DNA from: Rhizobium leguminosarum bv. trifolii WSM2297
GTDB taxonomy: Bacteria > Pseudomonadota > Alphaproteobacteria > Rhizobiales > Rhizobiaceae
Length of the DNA: 64,000 nucleotides
NCBI RefSeq assembly: GCF_000271845.1
Contig: NZ_JH719395.1
Span: 4,095,086 to 4,159,085 of the forward strand
Direction: 5' to 3'
Both the position numbers and the translations under genes were made by a program. A model generated the notes under the pieces. The model did not search any database and was not told the DNA's origin. It was given only the letters and a program-made list of their open reading frames with translations. Shown in pieces: positions 60,067-64,000 of this stretch (within the stretch, counting starts at the first letter, position 1; every line of letters starts with the position of its first letter).

Positions 60067-61385
60067 CGGATATTGTTTCTCCCACAACAGGCGTCACCGT
60101 CTCCAAGGCGCCAGCGCGCCGCGATATCGGCATCAAGCGTCGCTACGCCGCCGAGCGCCGGTTCCAGGCCTATGGCATCGCTGCCATCACCTTCGGTCTC
60201 GTCTTCCTGTTCATCCTGCTGTGGACGGTGATCGGCAAAGGCTACACCGCCTTCCAGCAGACGGCGATCACCCTGCCGATCGAATTTACCGAGAAGACGA
60301 TCGACCCTAACAATAAGCGTGCGACCGACCCTTCGGTGCTGATTGCCGCCAACTATCCGGTCCTGCTGCGCGACGCGATCGTCAAGCAGCTGAACATCAA
60401 TGCTTCAAGCCGTCCCGACGTGCGTGATGCATCCGCCATGCTCTCCAAGGGTGCGCCGGTCCAGCTGCGCGACATGGTCGTCGCCGATCCGTCGATCATC
60501 GGCAAGACGGTCAACGTCACCGTGCTCGCCGACGCCAACGTCGATAGCGCCAACAAGGGCCAGATCGACCTTTCGGCCGATGAGAAGAACCGCAAGGTCA
60601 ACGACAAGCAGGTCGGCTGGATGAACGAGCTGAAGGCGAGCGGCGCTCTCAGCAAGCAGTTCAACACCGGCCTCTTCGTCAACGGCAACTCCAGCCGTCC
60701 GGAAGCTGCGGGCCTTGGCGTTGCCCTCATCGGCTCGCTCTACCTGATGCTGATCGTGCTGGTGCTCGCTCTGCCGATCGGCGTGGCCGCCTCGATCTAT
60801 CTCGAGGAGTTTGCGCCGAAGAACAAGCTGACGGACCTGATCGAGGTCAACATCAACAACCTCGCCGCGGTGCCTTCGATCGTCTACGGTCTGCTCGGCC
60901 TTTCCGTCTTCATCAACTTCATCGGCTTGCCGCGTTCGGCTTCGCTGGTCGGCGGCCTGGTGCTGACGCTGATGACCCTGCCGACGATCATCATCGCCAC
61001 CCGCGCCGCCCTGCGCGCCGTGCCGCCGTCGATCCGCGCCGCAGCCCTCGGCCTCGGCGCCTCGAAGATGCAGATGGTCTTCCACCATGTTCTGCCGCTT
61101 GCCATGCCCGGCATCCTCACCGGCACGATCATCGGCCTGGCGCACGCGCTCGGCGAAACCGCGCCGCTACTCCTGATCGGCATGGTCGCCTTCGTCGCCA
61201 ATGCGCCGACGACGCCGCTCGATCCCTCGACGGCTCTGCCCGTGCAGGTCTATATGTGGGCGAACGAGGCGGAACGCGCCTTCGTCGAGCGTACTTCGGG
61301 TGCCATCATCGTCCTGCTCCTGTTCCTGATCGTCATGAACATGGGCGCCATCCTCTTGCGTCGTCGCTTCGAGCGCCGCTGGTAA
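60063..61385 (+). CDS. pstA: Phosphate ABC transporter permease PstA
   Basis: This 440-residue permease has an N-terminal DUF3333-type region (to about residue 200, largely periplasmic between the first and second membrane helices), as found in alphaproteobacterial PstA. The channel core contains [34 protein letters not shown] and the EAA loop [32 protein letters not shown] at 60063 overlaps the pstC stop. In-frame codons upstream lie within pstC. Confidence 0.93.
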   Translation: MTDIVSPTTGVTVSKAPARRDIGIKRRYAAERRFQAYGIAAITFGLVFLFILLWTVIGKGYTAFQQTAITLPIEFTEKTIDPNNKRATDPSVLIAANYPVLLRDAIVKQLNINASSRPDVRDASAMLSKGAPVQLRDMVVADPSIIGKTVNVTVLADANVDSANKGQIDLSADEKNRKVNDKQVGWMNELKASGALSKQFNTGLFVNGNSSRPEAAGLGVALIGSLYLMLIVLVLALPIGVAASIYLEEFAPKNKLTDLIEVNINNLAAVPSIVYGLLGLSVFINFIGLPRSASLVGGLVLTLMTLPTIIIATRAALRAVPPSIRAAALGLGASKMQMVFHHVLPLAMPGILTGTIIGLAHALGETAPLLLIGMVAFVANAPTTPLDPSTALPVQVYMWANEAERAFVERTSGAIIVLLLFLIVMNMGAILLRRRFERRW

Positions 61386-61399
61386 ACGGAGTTAAGATC

Positions 61400-62215
61400 A
61401 TGAACATGTTGACCGAAGCTGCAGTTGAAAAGGCGCTGGATCAGAAGATGAGCACCGTCCCTTATAAGATGATCGGCCAGGACGTCTCGGTTTACTACGG
61501 CGAAAAGCGCGCGCTTTTCGACGTGAACCTGAACATCCGCGAAAACACCGTCACCGCATTGATCGGCCCGTCCGGCTGCGGCAAGTCGACCTTCCTGCGG
61601 AGCCTCAACCGCATGAACGACACGATCGACGGCTGCCGCGTCACCGGCAAGATCACCCTTGATACCGACGATATCTATGATCCCGATATCGACGTCGTCG
61701 AACTTCGTGCCCGCGTCGGCATGGTCTTCCAGAAGCCGAACCCGTTCCCGAAGACGATCTATGAAAACGTCTCCTACGGCCCGCGCATCCATGGTCTGGC
61801 CAAGTCGAAGGCCGATCTCGACCAGATCGTCGAGACCAGCCTGCAGCGCGCCGGCCTCTGGAACGAGGTCAAGGACCGCGTGCATGAATCCGGCACCGGC
61901 CTGTCGGGCGGTCAGCAGCAGCGCCTCTGCATTGCGCGCGCCGTCGCCGTCAGCCCCGAAGTTATCCTGATGGACGAGCCCTGCTCGGCGCTCGACCCGA
62001 TCGCCACCGCCAAGGTCGAGGAACTGATCCACGAACTGCGCGAGAACTACACGATCGTCATCGTCACCCACTCCATGCAGCAGGCGGCGCGCGTCTCGCA
62101 GCGCACCGCCATGTTCCACCTCGGCAATCTGGTCGAGGAGAACGACACCGACAAGATGTTCACCAATCCCGACGATCCGCGCACCCAGGACTACATCATG
62201 GGTCGCTTCGGCTGA
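61400..62215 (+). CDS. pstB: Phosphate ABC transporter ATP-binding protein PstB
   Basis: This 271-residue ATPase has Walker [20 protein letters not shown], signature [14 protein letters not shown], Walker [16 protein letters not shown] and the His switch [12 protein letters not shown]. All are typical of PstB. GGAG ten bases before ATG 61400 and the 14-bp distance from pstA fit this start, while the open frame extends back into pstA. It powers phosphate uptake and, with PhoU, reports transport state to PhoR. Confidence 0.95.
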   Translation: MNMLTEAAVEKALDQKMSTVPYKMIGQDVSVYYGEKRALFDVNLNIRENTVTALIGPSGCGKSTFLRSLNRMNDTIDGCRVTGKITLDTDDIYDPDIDVVELRARVGMVFQKPNPFPKTIYENVSYGPRIHGLAKSKADLDQIVETSLQRAGLWNEVKDRVHESGTGLSGGQQQRLCIARAVAVSPEVILMDEPCSALDPIATAKVEELIHELRENYTIVIVTHSMQQAARVSQRTAMFHLGNLVEENDTDKMFTNPDDPRTQDYIMGRFG

Positions 62216-62258
62216 TTTTGGCGACACCAAGCCTTCCCGTTATTCGAGGACAAAGCCC

Positions 62259-62972
62259 ATGGCATCGACACATATTTTTTCTGCCTATGATGATGATCTG
62301 AAATTCCTGTCCAGGCGGATTTCCGAAATGGGCGGCCTGGCCGAGCAGATGGTCAGCGAGGCCGTCCGGGCGCTCGTCAATGGCGATACCGCGCTGGCGC
62401 AGAAGGTCATATCAGACGATGTGATACTCGATCACGCGGAGCGCGAAATCGGCGACAAGGCGATCGTCACCATCGCCCGCCGTCAGCCGATGGCCTCGGA
62501 CCTGCGTGAAATCATGGGTTCGATCCGTATTGCCGCCGACCTCGAACGCGTCGGCGACCTCGGCAAGAACACCGCCAAGCGCGTCATCGCCGTGCAGAGC
62601 ACCGGCGTTCCCCGCAAGCTCGCCCGCGGTCTCGAGCATCTGTCCGAGCTGGCGCTTGTCCAGCTCAAGGAAGTGCTCGACGTCTACACGACGCGCGCCG
62701 CCGACAAGGCCAATGCGATCCGTGAACGCGACAACGAGATCGACGCGATGTACACCTCGCTGTTCCGCGAGCTCTTGACCTACATGATGGAAGATCCGCG
62801 CAACATCACCAGCTGCACGCATCTTCTGTTCTGCGCCAAGAACATCGAGCGCATCGGCGACCACGCCACCAACATCGCCGAGACGATCTATTACATGGCA
62901 ACCGGCGCACAGCCGGAAGGCGACCGTCCGAAGGACGATAGCGCCAACACCGTCGGCGCGGTGACCGAATAA
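62259..62972 (+). CDS. phoU: Phosphate signalling protein PhoU
   Basis: This 237-residue all-helical protein has two PhoU repeats, each with the metal-binding E/DxxxD pattern: ISDDVILDHAEREIGDKAIV, then RIAADLERVGDLGKNTAKR, and in the second half RERDNEIDAMYTSLFRELL and CAKNIERIGDHATNIAE. It restrains PhoR/PhoB signalling when phosphate is plentiful. It lies 43 bp after pstB. Confidence 0.94.
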   Translation: MASTHIFSAYDDDLKFLSRRISEMGGLAEQMVSEAVRALVNGDTALAQKVISDDVILDHAEREIGDKAIVTIARRQPMASDLREIMGSIRIAADLERVGDLGKNTAKRVIAVQSTGVPRKLARGLEHLSELALVQLKEVLDVYTTRAADKANAIRERDNEIDAMYTSLFRELLTYMMEDPRNITSCTHLLFCAKNIERIGDHATNIAETIYYMATGAQPEGDRPKDDSANTVGAVTE

Positions 62973-63045
62973 CCGCCCGGACCCGTCAATTGCGTGCGCG
63001 CCCGTCCGGGGCGCGCAAAGAGGTCGCAGCCAATTTTCTGATTTT

Positions 63046-63092
63046 GCGCAGGATGCATTGCTTAAATCACCCCTGGTTTAAGGATCATGCGC
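63046..63092. repeat. Palindromic intergenic repeat before phoB
   Basis: GCGCA (63046-63050) pairs with TGCGC (63088-63092) and CTTAAA (63061-63066) with TTTAAG (63077-63082). It looks like a degenerate relative of the repeats at 4491 and 25168. Its end overlaps the phoB ribosome-binding region (GAGGAGAC). Confidence 0.5.
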
Positions 63093-63108
63093 GAGGAGAC
63101 CGACACGC

Positions 63109-63792
63109 ATGATCCCGAGAGTTGCAGTTGTTGAAGACGAGGAGGCGCTCAGCGTGCTTCTTCGCTACAATCTCGAAGCGGAAGGCTTCGAGGTCGATAC
63201 CATCCTTCGTGGCGACGAAGCCGAAATCAGGCTTCAGGAACGCACGCCCGACCTTCTCATCCTCGATTGGATGCTGCCCGGCGTCTCCGGCATCGAGCTT
63301 TGCCGGCGCCTGCGCATGCGGCCGGAAACCGAGCGCCTGCCGATCATCATGCTGACGGCGCGGGGCGAAGAGAGCGAACGGGTCCGTGGGCTTTCCACAG
63401 GGGCCGACGATTATGTCGTCAAGCCGTTCTCGACCCCGGAACTCGTCGCCCGCGTCAAGGCGATGCTGCGCCGCGCCCGCCCCGAGGTACTGTCGACCGT
63501 GCTGAAATGCGGCGATATCGAACTCGACCGCGAAACCCATCGCGTCCACCGCAAGAGCCGCGAAGTCCGCCTCGGCCCCACCGAATTCCGCCTGCTGGAA
63601 TTCCTGATGTCGTCGCCGGGCCGGGTCTTCTCCCGCTCGCAGCTCTTGGATGGCGTCTGGGGCCACGACATCTATGTCGACGAACGCACCGTCGACGTCC
63701 ATGTCGGCCGCCTGCGCAAGGCGCTGAACTTCTCCAACATGCAAGACGTCATCCGCACCGTCCGTGGCGCCGGTTATTCGATGGAAGCCTGA
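63109..63792 (+). CDS. phoB: Phosphate regulon response regulator PhoB
   Basis: This 227-residue OmpR-type regulator has the receiver acidic pocket VVEDEEAL, the phospho-acceptor Asp in LLILDWMLPG, Thr in MLTARG and Lys in DYVVKPFS. The C-terminal winged helix has LGPTEFRLLEFLMSSPGRVFSRSQLLDGVWG and VDVHVGRLRKAL. It binds the PHO box before pstS. Transcription with pstSCAB-phoU or from its own promoter in the 136-bp gap are both possible. Confidence 0.95.
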   Translation: MIPRVAVVEDEEALSVLLRYNLEAEGFEVDTILRGDEAEIRLQERTPDLLILDWMLPGVSGIELCRRLRMRPETERLPIIMLTARGEESERVRGLSTGADDYVVKPFSTPELVARVKAMLRRARPEVLSTVLKCGDIELDRETHRVHRKSREVRLGPTEFRLLEFLMSSPGRVFSRSQLLDGVWGHDIYVDERTVDVHVGRLRKALNFSNMQDVIRTVRGAGYSMEA

Positions 63793-63873
63793 GGGGTTTC
63801 TGCGGAAGCGTCGCGAGCGCGGATGGCTGCCCCTTGCATGTTCAATTCGCACTAATTGTTGGATGATTGGTGT

Positions 63874-63905
63874 GCGCTCCGGCGGATGGCCATCCGCCGG
63901 AGCGC
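63874..63905. repeat. Perfect 32-bp palindrome
   Basis: GCGCTCCGGCGGATGG is followed immediately by its exact reverse complement, 82 bp after the phoB stop. There is no T-run, so it is not a standard terminator. It may block read-through by hairpin formation or be a repeat unit. Confidence 0.8.
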
Positions 63906-64000
63906 GGACGGCCGGGACCGCAAGCCCCTTGGCTAGAACCGGGGATGAGATTGGTCCGGCCGTCCTCGCGTTTGTCCTGAACAGATGATGGGGAGCAAGT
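63906..64000. other. Downstream edge of window, probable leader of next gene
   Basis: No gene starts inside this stretch. The last bases (TGGGGAGCAAGT) look like a ribosome-binding site for a plus-strand gene that begins just outside the window. Confidence 0.3.

Overview
The window reads as chromosomal DNA of a fast-growing rhizobium, most likely Rhizobium of the leguminosarum/etli group. The reasons are high G+C, long antisense open frames typical of such DNA, the frc fructose transporter with its private kinase gene, a pst-phoU-phoB block behind phoR and a PHO box, and several families of short palindromic repeats in the intergenic gaps. No phage, integrase, transposase or CRISPR array was seen. 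Taxonomy is inferred from gene content alone.

Layout. 1-2.5 kb: the end of an alpha/beta hydrolase, a quinone-oxidoreductase-like dehydrogenase and a convergent TetR regulator with two palindromes in front of it. 2.7-8.4 kb: fructose locus, with a RbsD/FucU-like mutarotase overlapping a ROK regulator, divergent from frcB-frcC-frcA-frcK. 8.5-15.7 kb: pyrC, a membrane diguanylate cyclase, a glyoxalase-like protein, a NmrA/DUF1772 pair divergent from a TetR gene, pyrE and a fructokinase. 15.7-21.3 kb (minus strand): otsA, pgi and an acyl-CoA ligase. With frc and fructokinase these take fructose into hexose phosphate and trehalose phosphate. 21.5-25.1 kb: PRC-barrel protein, beta-mannosidase, VOC protein. 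25.2-29.1 kb: a YehZYXW-type osmoprotectant ABC transporter. 29.4-32.3 kb: a LysR-type regulator with two helix-turn-helix domains, cutC, and a small GIY-YIG nuclease gene embedded in REP-like palindromes.

32.3-41.6 kb: a likely L-fucose or related deoxysugar locus on the minus strand (UxaA-type dehydratase, aldo/keto reductase, FucU mutarotase, sugar ABC transporter, zinc alcohol dehydrogenase), divergent from a GntR/FCD regulator with a duplicated winged helix. 41.7-45.1 kb: VOC protein, epoxide hydrolase and isochorismatase-like hydrolase, divergent from an HxlR regulator. 45.2-55.4 kb: a mixed accessory stretch with a YddA-type ABC exporter, P-loop kinase, MFS exporter, two small secreted proteins, tRNA-Thr(CGU), an AAC(6')-like acetyltransferase, a nitronate-monooxygenase-like protein, an orphan membrane protein and PPK2. 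55.6-63.8 kb: phoR, pstSCAB, phoU and phoB, the complete phosphate-starvation module.

The most unusual feature is the GIY-YIG gene at 31779-32063. It lies exactly between inverted REP-like hairpin pairs, its stop codon overlaps a perfect 56-bp direct repeat, and the hairpin stems show compensatory changes. This looks like a REPIN-type repeat system with a nuclease, rather than a RAYT transposase, as candidate partner. Other notable signals are two regulators with duplicated DNA-binding domains, palindromic operators at five loci, a second hairpin repeat with a compensatory change, and a hairpin directly after the binding-protein gene in three separate ABC operons.
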